DNA of 64,000 nt from Bromus sterilis. Taxonomy: Eukaryota; Streptophyta; Magnoliopsida; Poales; Poaceae. Under the pieces are notes generated by a model. It had not been told where the DNA came from, did no database searches, and saw only the letters and a program-made list of their open reading frames with translations. Below are positions 14,063-28,971 of the stretch, one piece after another. A program made the translations under genes and the position numbers. The stretch is from positions 130,056,501-130,120,500 of the forward strand of contig OX465596.1 of the NCBI GenBank assembly GCA_950022295.1, in the 5' to 3' direction. Every line of letters starts with the position of its first letter. Position 1 is the stretch's first letter.

Positions 14063-15207
14063 AATATGCACCATTCAAAGCCACATACTAAAATTTGAAC
14101 CCTTTCTGACTTCATTTGCTATTTTTCTTGCATTTAATGATTTATTTTGAGCTAAATGACCTTGAAATTAGAAAGCACTACAACTGAACTCAGATAAGTT
14201 TGAAACTTGGCATGGTATCATCATTTGACCCACATCACATGTGTTCAAAAGTTGAGAGGATTACGGAAAAAACTAGATACACTTCGTGTACAAACTAGAC
14301 CATCTCTTTCAAAGTACAAGGGTTTCAGACGAAAACTCATCTGTTACTAAGACATTTCATTTTTCTAAACTTATTTCAACCCAAGACTTTTTGTGCATTC
14401 AATATGCACCATTCAAAGCCACATACTAAAATTTCAACCCTTTCGGACTTCATTTGCTATTTTTCATTCATTTAATTATTTATTTTGAGCTAAATGACCT
14501 TGAAATTAGAAAGCACTACAACTGAACTCAGAAAAGGTTGAAACTTGGCATGGTATCATCATTTGACCCACATAACATGTGTCCAAAAGTTGAGAGGATT
14601 ACGGAAAAAACTGGATACACTTCGTGTACAAACTGGACCATCTCTTTCAAAGTACAAGGGTTTCAAACGAAAACTCATCTGTTACAAAGACATTTCATTT
14701 TTCTAAACTTATTTCAACCCAAGACTCTTTTTGCATTCAATATGCACCATTCAAAGCCACATACTAAAATTTCAACCCTTTCTGACTTCATTTTCTATTT
14801 TGCATGCATTTAATGATTCATTTTGAGCTAAATGACCTTGAAATTAGAAAGCAATACAACTGAACTCGGAAAAGGTTGAAACTTGGCATGGTATCATCAT
14901 TTGACCCACATAACATGTGTGCAAAAGTTGAGAGGATTATGGCCAAAACTGGATACACTTCGTGTACAAACTGGACCATCTCTTTCAAAGTACATGGGTT
15001 TCAAACGAAAACTCATCTTAAACAAAGACATTTCATTATTCTAAGCTTATTTCAACCCAAGGCTTTTTTTGCATTTAATATGCACCATTCAAAGGCACAT
15101 ACTAAAATTTCAACCCTTTCTGACTTCATTTGCTATTTTTCATGCATTTAATGATTTATTTTGAGCTAAATGACCTTGAAATTAGAAAGCACTACAACTG
15201 AACTCAG

Positions 15208-16825
15208 AAAATGTTAGAACTTGGTATGGTATCATCATTTGACCCACATAACATGTGTGCAAAAGTTGAGAGGATTACGGCAAAAATGGATACACTTCGT
15301 GTACAAACTCGACCATCTCTTTCAAAGTACAAGGGTTTCAGACGAAAACTCATTTGTTTCATTTTTCTAAGCTTATTTCGACCCAAGACCTTTTTGCATT
15401 CAATATGCACCATTCAAAGCCACATAATAAAATTTCAATCCTTTCTGACTTCATTTGCTATTTTTCATGCATTTAATGATTTATTTTGAGCTAAATGACC
15501 TTGAAATTAGAAAGCACTACAAATGAACTCAGAAAAGGTTGAAACCTGGTATGGTATCATCATTTCAACCACATAACATGTGTGCAAAAGTTTAGATGAT
15601 TACGGAAAAAACTGGACAGACTTCGTGTACAAACTGAACCATCTCTTTCAAAGTACAAGGGTTTCGGACGAAAACTCATCTGTTACAAAGACATTTCATT
15701 TTTCTAAACTTATTTCAACCCAAGACTTTTTTTGAATTCAATATGCACCATTCAAAGCTACATACTAAAATTTCAACCCTTTCTGACTTCATTTTCCATT
15801 TTTCATACAGTTAATGATTTATTTTGAGCTAAAAGACCTTGAAATTAGAAAGCACTACAACTGAACTAAGAAAAGGTTGAAACTATGCATGGTATCATCA
15901 TTTGACCCACATAACATGTGTGCAAAATTGAGACGATTACGGCAAAACTAGATACACTTCGTGTACAAACTGGACCATCTCTTTCAAAGTACGAGGGTTT
16001 CAGACGAAAACTCATCTGTTACAAAGACATTTCAATTTTCTAAGCTTATTTCGACCCAAGACTTTTTTGCATTCAATATGCACCATTCAAAGCCACATAC
16101 TAAAATTTAAATCCTTTCTGACTTCATTTGCTATTTTTCATGCGTTTAATGATTTATTTTGAGCTAAATGACCTTGAAATTAGAAAGCACTACAACTGAA
16201 CTCAGAAAAGGTTGAAACCTGGCATGGTATCATCATTTGACCCACATAACATGTGTGCAAAAGTTGAGATGATTACGGAAAAAACTGGATACACTTCGTG
16301 TACAAACTGGACCATCTCTTTCAAAGTACAACGGTTTCAGACGAAAACCCATCTGTTACAAAGACATTTCATTTTTTTAAACTTATTTCAACCCAAGACT
16401 TTTTTTTGCATTCAATATGCACCATTCAAAGCCACATAATAAAATTTCAACCCTTTCTGACTTCATTTGCTATTTTTCATGCATTAATTATTTATTTTGA
16501 GCTAAATGACCTTGAAATTAGAAAGCACTACAACTGAACTCAGAAAATGTTAGAACTTGGTATGGTATCATCATTTGACCCACATAACATGTGTGCAAAA
16601 GTTGAGAGGATTACGGCAAAAATGGATACACTTCGTGTACAAACTCGACCATCTCTTTCAAAGTACAAGGGTTTCAGACGAAAACTCATCTGTTTCATTT
16701 TTCTAAGCTTATTTCGACCCAAGACCTTTTTGCATTCAATATGCACCATTCAAAGCCACATAATAAAATTTCAATCCTTTCTGACTTCATTTGCTATTTT
16801 TCATGCATTTAATGATTTATTTTGA
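15208..16825. repeat. Duplicated monomer marking a 1,336-bp block copy
   Basis: The monomer starting near 15208 and the one near 16544 share several rare variants: AAAATGTTAGAACTTGG, AAACTCGACC, and the same internal deletion just before TTTCATTTTTCTAAGC. They differ at about one base. Their spacing (1,336 bp) is four monomers, so a four-monomer block was copied here once, separately from the larger higher-order domain to the right. Confidence 0.7.
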
Positions 16826-19800
16826 GCTAAATGACCTTGAAATTAGAAAGCACTACAAATGAACTCAGAAAAGGTTGAAACCTGGCATGGTATCATCATT
16901 TGAACCACATAATATGTGTGCAAAAGTTGAGAGGATTACCGCAAAAACTGGATACACTTCGTGTACAAACTAGACCATCTCTTTCAAAGTACAAGGATTT
17001 CAAACGAAAACTCATCTCTTACAAAGACATTTAGTTTTTCAAAACTTATTTCAACCCAAGACTTTTTTTGCATCCAATATGCACCATTCAAATCCACATA
17101 CTAAAATTTCAAACCTTTCTGACTTGATTTGCTATTTTCATGCATTTAATGATTTATTTTGAGCGAAATGACCTTGAAATTAGAAAGCACTACAATTGAA
17201 CTCATAAAAGTTTGACACTTGGCATGGTATCATCATTTGACCCACATAACATTTGTGCAAAAGTTGAGAGGATTACGGCAAAAACTGGATGCACTTCGTG
17301 TACAAACTGGACCATCTCTTTTAAAGTACAAGAGTTTCAGACGAAAACTCATATGTTACAAATACATTTCATTTTTCTAAACTTATTTCAACCCAAGACT
17401 TTTTGTGCATTCAATATGCACCATTCAAAGCCACATACTAAATTCCAACCCTTTCTGAATTCATTTGCTATTTTTCATGCATTTAATTATTTATTTTGAG
17501 CTAAATGACCTTGAAATTAGAAAGCACTACAACTGAACTCAGAAAAGGTTGAAACTTGGCATGGTATAATAATTTGACCCACATAACATGTGTGCAAAAG
17601 TTGAGAGGATTACGGCAAAAACTGGATACACTTCGTTTACAAACTGGGCCATCTCCTTCAAAGTACAAGGGTTTCAGACGAAAACTCATCTGTTAGAAAC
17701 ACATTTAATTTTTCTAAACTTATTTCAACCCAAGACTTTTTTGCATTCAATATGCACCATTCAAAGCCACATACAGAAATTTCAACCCTTTCTGACTTCA
17801 TTTGCTATTTTTCATGCATTTAATGATTTATTTTGAGCTAAATGACCTTGAAATTAGAAAGCACTACAACTGAACTAATAAAAGGTTGAAACTTGGCATG
17901 GTATCATCATTTGACCCACATAACATGTGTGAAAAAGTTGAGAGGATTACGGCAAAAGTTGGATACACTTCGTGTACAAACTGGACCATCTCTTTCAAAG
18001 TACGAGGGTTTCAGACGAAAACTCATCTGTTACAAAGACATTTCATTTTTCTAAACTTATTTCAACCCAAGACTTTTTTTGCATTCAGCATGCACAATTC
18101 AAAGCCACATACTAAAATTTCAACCCTTTCTGACTTCATTTCCTATTTTTCATGCATTTAATGATTTATTTTGAGCTAAATGACCTTTAAATTAGAAAGC
18201 ACTAAAACTGAACTCAGAAAAGGTTGAAACTTGGCATGGTATCATCATTTGACCCACATAACATGTGTGCAAAAGTTGAGAGGATTACGGAAAAAACTAG
18301 ATACACTTCGTGTTCAAACTGGACCATCTCTTTCAAAGTAAAATGGTTTTAGACGAAAACTCATCTGTTACAAAGACATTTCATTTTTATAAGCTTATTT
18401 CAACCCAAGACTTGTTTTGCATTCAATATGCACCATTCAGAGCCACATACTAATATTTCAACCCTTTCTGACTTCATTTGCTATTTTTCATGCATTTAAT
18501 GATTTATTTTGAGCTAAATGACCTTGAAATTAGAAAGCACTACAAATGAACTCAGAAAAGGTTGAAACTTGGCATGGTATCATCATTTGACCCACATAAC
18601 ATGTGTGCAAAAGTTGAGAGGATTACGGCAAAAGCTGGATACACTTTGTGTACAAACTAGACCATCTCTTTCAAAGTACAAGGATTTCAAACGAAAACTC
18701 ATCTCTTACAAAGACATTTAATTTTTCAAAACTTATTTCAACCCAAGACTGTTTTTGCATCCAATATGAACCATTCAAATCCACATACTAAAATTTCAAC
18801 CCTTTCTGACTTCATTTGCTATTTTCATTCATTTAATGATTTATTTTGAGCTAAATGACCTTGAAATTAGAAAGCACTACAATTGAACTCATAAAAGGTT
18901 GACACTTGGCATGGTTTCATCATTTGACCCACATAACATTTGTGCAAAAGTTGAGAGGATTACGGCAAAAACTGGATGCACTTCGTGTACAAAATGGACT
19001 ATCTCTTTCAAAGTACAAGGGTTTCAGACGAAAACTCATCTGTTACAAAGACATTTCATATTTCTAAACTTATTTCAACCCAAGACTTTTTGCGCATTCA
19101 ATATGCACCATTCAAAGCCACATACTAAATTTCAACCCTTTCTGACTTCATTTGCTATTTTTCATGCATTTAATTATTTATTTTGAGCTAAATGACCTTG
19201 AAATGAGAAAGCACTACAACTGAACTCAGAAAAGTTTGAAACTTTGCATGGTATCATCATTTGACCCACATAACATGTGAGAAAAAGTTGAGAGGATTAC
19301 GACAAAAACTGGATACACTTCGTGTACAAACTGGACCATCTCTTTCAAAGTACGAGGGTTTCAGACGAAAACTCATCTGTTACAAAGACATTTCATTTTT
19401 CTAAACTTATTTCAGCCCAAGACTTTTTTTGCATTCAGCATGCACAATTCAAAGCCACATACTAAAATTTCAACCCTTTCTGACTTCATTTCCTATTTTT
19501 CATGCATTTAATGATTTATTTTGAGCTAAATGACCTTTAAATTAGAAAGCACTAAAACTGAACTCAGAAAAGGTTGAAACTTGGCATGGTATCATCATTT
19601 GACCCACATAACATGTGTGCAAAAGTTGAGAGGATTACGGAAAAAACTGGATACACTTCGTGTTCAAACTGGACCATCTCTTTCAAAGTAAAATGGTTTT
19701 AGACGAAAACTCATCTGTTACAAAGACATTTAATTTTTATAAGCTTATTTCAACCCAAGACTTGTTTTGCATTCAATATGCACCATTCAGAGCCACATAC

Positions 19801-22800
19801 TAATATTTCAACCCTTTCTGACTTCATTTGCTATTTTTCATGCATTTAATGATTTATTTTGAGCTAAATGACCTTGAAATTAGAAAGCACTACAAATGAA
19901 CTCAGAAAAGGTTGAAACTTGGCATGGTATCATCATCTGACCCACATAACATGTGTGCAAAAGTTGAGAGGATTACGGCAAAAGCTGGATACACTTTGTG
20001 TACAAACTAGACCATCTCTTTCAAAGTACAAGGATTTGAAACGAAAACTCATCTCTTACAAAGACATTTAATTTTTCAAAACTTATTTCAACCCAAGAAT
20101 TTTTTTGCATCCAATATGAACCATTCAAATCCACATACTAAAATTTCAACCCTTTCTGACTTCATTTGCTATTTTCATTCATTTAATGATTTATTTTGAG
20201 CTAAATGACCTTGAAATTAGAAAGCACTACAATTGAACTCATAAAAGGTTGACACTTGGCATGGTATCATCATTTGACCCACATAACATTTGTGCAAAAG
20301 TTGAGAGGATTACGGCAAAAAATGGATGCACTTCGTGTAAAAACTGGACCATCTCTTTCAAAGTACAAGGGTTTCAGACGCAAACTCACCTGTTACAAAG
20401 ACATTTCATTTTTCTAAACTTATTTCAACCCAAGACTTTTTGTGCATTCAATATGCACCATTCAAAGCCATATACTAAATTTCAACCCTTTCTGACTTCA
20501 TTATCTATTTTTCATGCATTTAATTATTTATTTTGAGCTAAATGACCTTGAAATGAGAAAGCACTACAACTGAACTCAGAAAAGGTTGAAACTTGGCATG
20601 GTATCATCATTTGACCCTCATAACATGTGTGAAAAAGTTGAGAGGATTACGGAAAAAATGGATACACTTCGTGTACAAACTGGACCATCTCTTTCAAAGT
20701 ACGAGGGTTTCAGACGAAAACTCATCTGTTACAAAGACATTTCATTTTTCTAAACTTATTTCAACCCACGACTTTTTTTGCATTTAACATGCACCATTCA
20801 AAGCCACATACTAAAATTTCAACCCTTTCTGACTTCATTTCCTATTTTTCATGCATTTAATGATTTATTTTGAGCTAAATGACCTTTAAATTAGAAAGCA
20901 CTACAACTTAACTCAGAAAAGGTTGAAACTTGGCATGGTATCATCATTTGACCCACATAACATGTGTGCAAAAGTTGAGAGGATTACGACAAAAACTGGA
21001 TACACTTCGTGTTCAAACTGGACCATCTCTTTCAAAGTAAAATGGTTTTAGACGAAAACTCATCTGTTACAAAGACATTTAATTTTTATAAGCTTATTTC
21101 AACCCAAGACTTGTTTTGCATTCAATATGCACCATTCAGAGCCACATACTAATATTTCAACCCTTTCTGACTTCATTTGCTATTTTTCATGCATTTAATG
21201 ATTTATTTTGAGCTAAATGACCTTGAAATTAGAAAGCACTACAAATGAACTCAGAAAAGGTTGAAACTTGGCATGGTATCATCATTTGACCCACATAACA
21301 TGTGTGCAAAAGTTGAGACGATTACGGCAAAAGCTGGATACACTTTGTGTACAAACTAGACCATCTCTTTCAAAGTACAAGGATTTCAAACGAAAACTCA
21401 TCTCTTACAAAGACATTTAATTTTTCAAAACTTATTTCAACCCAAGACTTTTTTTGCATCCAATATGAACCATTCAAATCCACATACTAAAATTTCAACC
21501 CTTTCTGACTTCATTTGCTATTTTCATTCATTTAATGATTTATTTTGAGCTAAATGACCTTGAAATTAGAAAGCACTACAATTGAACTCATAAAAGGTTG
21601 AAACTTGGCATGGTTTCATCATTTGACCCACATAACATTTGTGCAAAAGTTGAGAGGATTACGGCAAAAACTGGATGCACTTCGTGTACAAAATGGACTA
21701 TCTCTTTCAAAGTACAAGGCTTTCAGACGAAAACTCATCTGTTACAAAGACATTTCATATTTCTAAACTTATTTCAACCCAAGACTTTTTGCGCATTCAA
21801 TATGCACCATTCAAAGCCACATACTAAATTTCAACCCTTTCTGACTTCATTTGCTATTTTTCATGCATTTAATTATTTATTTTGAGCTAAATGACCTTGA
21901 AATGAGAAAGCACTACAACTGAACTCAGAAAAGTTTGAAACTTGGCATGGTATCATCATTTGACCCACATAACATGTGTGAAAAAGTTGAGAGAATTACG
22001 ACAAAAACTGGATACACTTCGTGTACAAACTGGACCATCTCTTTCAAAGTACGAGGGTTTCAGACGAAAACTCATCTGTTACAAAGACATTTCATTTTTC
22101 TAAACTTATTTCAGCCCAAGACTTTTTTTGCATTCAGCATGCACAATTCAAAGCCACATACTAAAATTTCAACCCTTTCTGACTTCATTTCCTATTTTTC
22201 ATGCATTTAATGATTTATTTTGAGCTAAATGACCTTTAAATTAGAAAGCACTAAAACTGAACACAGAAAAGGTTGAAACTTGGCATGGTATCATCATTTG
22301 ACCCACATAACATGTGTGCAAAAGTTGAGAGGATTACGGAAAAAACTGGATACACTTCGTGTTCAAACTGGACCATCTCTTTCAAAGTAAAATGGTTTTA
22401 GACGAAAACTCATCTGTTACAAAGACATTTCATTTTTATAAGCTTATTTCAACCCAAGACTTGTTTTGCATTCAATATGCACCATTCAGAGCCACATACT
22501 AATATTTCAACCCTTTCTGACTTCATTTGCTATTTTTCATGCATTTAATGATTTATTTTGAGCTAAATGACCTTGAAATTAGAAAGCACTACAAATGAAC
22601 TCATAAAAGGTTGAAACTTGGCATGGTATCATCATTTGACCCACATAACATGTGTGCAAAAGTTGAGAGGATTACGGCAAAAGCTGGATACACTTTGTGT
22701 ACAAACTAGACCATCTCTTTCAAAGTACAAGGATTTCAAACGAAAACTCATCTCTTACAAAGACATTTAATTTTTCAAAACTTATTTCAACCCAAGACTT

Positions 22801-25800
22801 TTTTTGCATCCAATATGAACCATTCAAATCCACATACTAAAATTTCAACCCTTTCTGACTTCATTTGCTATTTTCATTCATTTAATGATTTATTTTGAGC
22901 TAAATGACCTTGAAATTAGAAAGCACTACAATTGAACTCATAAAAGGTTGGCACTTGGCATGGTATCATCATTTGACCCACATAACATTTGTGCAAAAGT
23001 TGAGAGGATTACGGCAAAAACTGGATGCACTTCGTGTAAAAACTGGACCATCTCTTTCAAAGTACAAGGGTTTCAGACGCAAACTCATCTGTTACAAAGA
23101 CATTTCATTTTTCTAAACTTATTTCAACCCAAGACTTTTTGTGCATTCAATATGCACCATTCAAAGCCATATACTAAATTTCAACCCTTTCTGACTTCAT
23201 TTGCTATTTTTCATGCATTTAATTATTTATTTTGAGCTAAATGACCTTGAAATGAGAAAGCACTACAACTGAACTCAGAAAAGGTTGAAACTTGGCATGG
23301 TATCATCATTTGACCCTCATAACATGTGTGAAAAAGTTGAGAGGATTACGGAAAAAATGGATACACTTCCTGTACAAACTGGACCATCTCTTTCAAAGTA
23401 CGAGGGTTTCAGACGAAAACTCATCTGTTACAAAGACATTTCATTTTTCTAAACTTATTTCAACCCAAGACTTTTTTTGCATTTAACATGCACAATTCAA
23501 AGCCACATACTAAAATTTCAACCCTTTCTGACTTCATTTCCTATTTTTCATGCATTTAATGATTTATTTTGAGCTAAATGACCTTTAAATTAGAAAGCAC
23601 TACAATTGAACTCAGAAAAGGTTGAAACTTGGCATGGTATCATCATTTGACCCACATAACATGTGTGCAATAGTTGAGAGGATTACGACAAAAACTGGAT
23701 ACACTTCGTGTTCAAACTAGACCATCTCTTTCAAAGTAAAACGGTTTTAGACGAAAACTCATCTGTTACAAAGACATTTCATTTTTCTAAGCTTATTTCA
23801 ACCCAAGACTTGTTTTGCATTCAATATGCACCATTCAAAGCCACATACTAATATTTCAACCCTTTCTGACTTCATTTGCTATTTTTCATGCATTTAATGA
23901 TTTATTTTGAGCTAAATGACCTTGAAATTAGAAAGCACTACAACTGAACTCAGAAAAGGTTGAAACTTGGCATGGTATATCATTTCACCCACATAACATG
24001 TGTGCAAAAGTTGAGAGGATTTCGGCAAAAACTGGATACACTTCGTGTTCAAACTGGACCATCTCTTTCAAAGTAAAATGGTTTTAGACGAAAACTCATC
24101 TGTTACAAAGACATTTCATTTTTATAAGCTTATTTCAACCCAAGACTTGTTTTGCATTCAATATGCACCATTCAAAGCCACATACTAAAATTTCAGCCCT
24201 TTCTGACTTCATTTGCTGTTTTCATGCATTTAATGATTTATTTTGAGCTAAATGACCTTGAAATTAGAAAGCACTACAATTGAACTCATAAAAGGTGGAC
24301 ACTTGGCATGGTATCATCATTTGACCCACATAACATTTGTGCAAATTTTGAGAGGATTACGGCAAAAACTGGATGCACTTCGTGTACAAACTGGACCATC
24401 TCTTTCAAAGTACAAGGGTTTCAGACGAAAACTCATCTGTTACAAAGACATTTCATTTTTCTAAACTTATTTCAACCCAAGACTTTTTGTGCATTCAATA
24501 TGCACCATTCAAAGCCACATACTAAATTTCAACCCTTTCTGACTTCATTTGCTATTTTTCATGCATTTAATTATTTATTTTGAGCTAAATGACCTTGAAA
24601 TTAGAAAGCACTACAACTGAACTCAGAAAAGGTTGAAACTTGGCATGGTATCATCATTTGACCCACATAACATGTGTGCAAAAGTTGAGAGGATTACGGA
24701 AAAAATGGATACACTTCGTGTACAAACTGGACCATCTCTTTCAAAGTACGAGGGTTTCAGACGAAAACTCATCTGTTACAAAGACATTTCATTTTTCTAA
24801 ACTTATTTCAACCCAATACTTTTTTTGAATTTAACATGCACCATTCAAAGCCACATACTAAAATTTCAACCCTTTCTGACTTCATTTCCTATTTTTCATG
24901 CATTTAATGATTTATTTTGAGCTAAATGACCTTTAAATTAGAAAGCACTACAACTGAACTCAGAAAAGGTTGAAACTTGGCATGGTATCATCATTTGACC
25001 CACATAACTTGTGTGCAAAAGTTGAGAGGATTACGACAAAAACTGGATACACTTCGTGTTCAAACTGGACCATCTCTTTCAAAGTAAAATGGTTTTAGAC
25101 GAAAACTCATCGGTTACAAAGAAATTTCATTTTTCTAAGCTTATTTCAACCCAAGACTTGTTTTTCATTCAATATGCACCATTTAAAGCCACATACTAAT
25201 ATTTCAACCCTTTTTGACTTCATTTGCTATTTTTCATGCATTTAATGATTTATTTTGAGCTAAATGACCTTGAAATTAGAAAGCACTACAACTGAACTCA
25301 GAAAAGGTTGAAACTTGGCATGGTATCATCATTTGACCCACATAAAATGTGTGCAAAAGTTGAGAAGATTATGGCAAAAACTGGATACACTTCGTGTACA
25401 AACTAGACCATCTCTTTCAAAGTACAAGGATTTCAAACGAAAACTCATCTCTTACAAAGACATTTAGTTTTGCAAAACTTATTTCAACCCAAGACTTTTT
25501 TTGCATCCAATATGCACCATTCAAATCCACATACTAAAATTTCAACCCTTTCTGACTTCATTTGCTATTTTCATGCATTTAATGATTTATTTTGAGCTAA
25601 ATGACCTTGAAATTAGAAAGCACTACAATTGAACTCATAAAAGGTTGACACTTGGCATGGTATCATCATTTGACCCACATAACATTTGTGCAAAAGTTGA
25701 GAGGATTACGGAAAAAACTGGATGCACTTCGTGTAAAAACTGGACCATCTCTTTCAAAGTACAAGGGTTTCAGACGCAAACTCATCTGTTACAAAGACAT

Positions 25801-27285
25801 TTCATTTTTCTCAACTTATTTCAACCCAAGACTTTTTGTGCATTCAATATGCACCATTCAAAGCCACATACTAAATTTCAACCCTTTCTGACTTCATTTG
25901 CTATTTTTCATGCATTTAATTATTTATTTTGAGCTAAATGACCTTGAAATTAGAAAGCACTACAATTGAACTCATAAAAGGTTGAAACTTGGCATGGTAT
26001 AATAATTTGACCCACATAACATGTGTGCAAAAGTTGAGAGGATTACGGCAAAAACTGGATACACTTCGTTTAAAAACTGGACCAGCTCTTTTAAAGTACG
26101 AGGGTTTCAGACGAAAACTCATCTGTTACAAAGACATTTAATTTTTCTAAACTTATTTCAACCCAAGACTTTTTTGCATTCAATATGCACCATTCAAAGC
26201 CACATACTAAAATTTCAACCCTTTCTGACTTCATTTGCTATTTTTCATGCATTTAATGATTTATTTTGAGCTAAATGACCTTGAAATTAGAAAGCACTAC
26301 AACTGAACTAATAAAAGGTTGAAACTTGGCATGGTATCATCATTTGACCCACATAACATGTGTGCAAAAGTTGAGAGGATTACGGCAAAAACTGGATACA
26401 CTTCGTGTACAAACTGGACCATCTCTTTCAAAGTACGAGGGTTTCAAACGAAAACTCATCTGTTACAAAGATATTTCATTTTTCTAAACTTATTTCAACC
26501 CAAGACTTTTTTTGCATTCAACATGCACCATTCAAAGCCACATACTAAAATTTCAACCCTTTCTGACTTCATTTCCTATTTTTCATGCATTTAATGATTT
26601 ATTTTGAGCTAAATGACCTTTAAATTAGAAAGCACTACAACTGAACTCAGAAAAGGTTAAACTTGGCATGGTATCATCATTTGACCCACATAACATGCGT
26701 GCAATAGTTGAGAGGATTACGACAAAAACTGGATACACTTCGTGTTCAAACTAGACCATCTCTTTCAAAGTAAAACGGTTTTAGACGAAAACTCATCTGT
26801 TACAAAGACATTTCATTTTTCTAAGCTTATTTCAACCCAAGACTTGTTTTGCATTCAATATGCACCATTCAAAGCCACATACTAATATTTCAACCCTTTC
26901 TGACTTCATTTGCTATTTTTCATGCATTTAATGATTTATTTTGAGCTAAATGACCTTGAAATTAGAAAGCACTACAACTGAACTCAGAAAAGGTTGAAAC
27001 TTGGCATGGTATATCATTTGACCCACATAACATGTGTGCAAAAGTTGAGAGGATTACGGCAAAAACTGGATACACTTCGTGTTCAAACTGGACCATCTCT
27101 TTCAAAGTAAAATGGTTTTAGACGAAAACTCATCTGTTACAAAGACATTTCATGTTTATAAGCTTATTTCAACCCAAGACTTGTTTTGCATTCAATATGC
27201 ACCATTCAAAGCCACATACTAAAATTTCAGCCCTTTCTGACTTCATTTGCTGTTTTCATGCATTTAATGATTTATTTTGAGCTAA

Positions 27286-28971
27286 ATGACCTTGAAATTA
27301 GAAAGCACTACAATTGAACTCATAAAAGGTGGACACTTGGCATGGTATCATCATTTGACCCACATAACATTTGTGCAAAAGTTGAGAGGATTACGGAAAA
27401 AACTGGATGCACTTCGTGTAAAAACTGGACCATCTCTTTCAAAGTACAAGGGTTTCAGACGCAAACTCATCTGTTACAAAGACATTTCATTTTTCTAAAC
27501 TTATTTCAACCCAAGACTTTTTGTGCATTCAATATGCACCATTCAAAGCCACATACTAAATTTCAACCCTTTCTGACTTCATTTGCTATTTTTCATGCAT
27601 TTAATTATTTATTTTGAGCTAAATGACCTTGAAATTAGAAAGCACTACAACTGAACTCAGAAAAGGTTGAAACTTGGCATGGTATAATAATTTGACCCAC
27701 ATAACATGTGTGCAAAAGTTGAGAGGATTACGGCAAAAACTGGATACACTTCGTTTAAAAACTGGACCAGCTCTTTTAAAGTACGAGGGTTTCAGACGAA
27801 AACTCATCTGTTACAAAGACATTTAATTTTTCTAAACTTATTTCAACCCAAGACTTTTTTGCATTCAATATGCACCATTCAAAGCCACATACTAAAATTT
27901 CAACCCTTTCTGACTTCATTTGCTATTTTTCATGCATTTAATGATTTATTTTGAGCTAAATGACCTTGAAATTAGAAAGCACTACAACTGAACTAATAAA
28001 AGGTTGAAACTTGGCATGGTATCATCATTTGACCCACATAACATGTGTGCAAAAGTTGAGAGGATTACGGCAAAAACTGGATACACTTCGTGTACAAACT
28101 GGACCATCTCTTTCAAAGTACGAGGGTTTCAAACGAAAACTCATCTGTTACAAAGATATTTCATTTTTCTAAACTTATTTCAACCCAAGACTTTTTTTGC
28201 ATTCAACATGCACCATTCAAAGCCACATACTAAAATTTCAACCCTTTCTGACTTCATTTCCTATTTTTCATGCATTTAATGATTTATTTTGAGCTAAATG
28301 ACCTTTAAATTAGAAAGCACTACAACTGAACTCAGAAAAGGTTGAAACTTGGCATGGTATCATCATTTGACCCACATAACATGCGTGCAATAGTTGAGAG
28401 GATTACGACAAAAACTGGATACACTTCGTGTTCAAACTAGACCATCTCTTTCAAAGTAAAATGGTTTTAGACGAAAACTCATCTGTTACAAAGACATTTC
28501 ATTTTTCTAAGCTTATTTCAACCCAAGACTTGTTTTGCATTCAATATGCACCATTCAAAGCCACATACTAATATTTCAACCCTTTCTGACTTCATTTGCT
28601 ATTTTTCATGCATTTAATGATTTATTTTGAGCTAAATGACCTTGAAATTAGAAAGCACTACAACTGAACTCAGAAAAGGTTGAAACTTGGCATGGTATAT
28701 CATTTGACCCACATAACATGTGTGCAAAAGTTGAGAGGATTACGGCAAAAACTGGATACACTTCGTGTTCAAACTGGACCATCTCTTTCAAAGTAAAATG
28801 GTTTTAGACGAAAACTCATCTGTTACAAAGACATTTCATTTTTATAAGCTTATTTCAACCCAAGACTTGTTTTGCATTCAATATGCACCATTCAAAGCCA
28901 CATACTAAAATTTCAGCCCTTTCTGACTTCATTTGCTGTTTTCATGCATTTAATGATTTATTTTGAGCTAA
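27286..28971. repeat. 5-mer block with a chimeric first monomer
   Basis: The first monomer (27286-27622) begins like the variant at 24252, 28972 and 32007 (AAAAGGTGGACACTTGG) but continues like the variant at 25645, 30365 and 33400 (GGAAAAAACTGGATGC, CGTGTAAAAACTGG, CAGACGCAAACTC). The switch falls between about 27334 and 27400. The block is 1,686 bp, one 4-mer shorter than the 3,035-bp unit, as expected after an unequal crossover. Confidence 0.65.
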
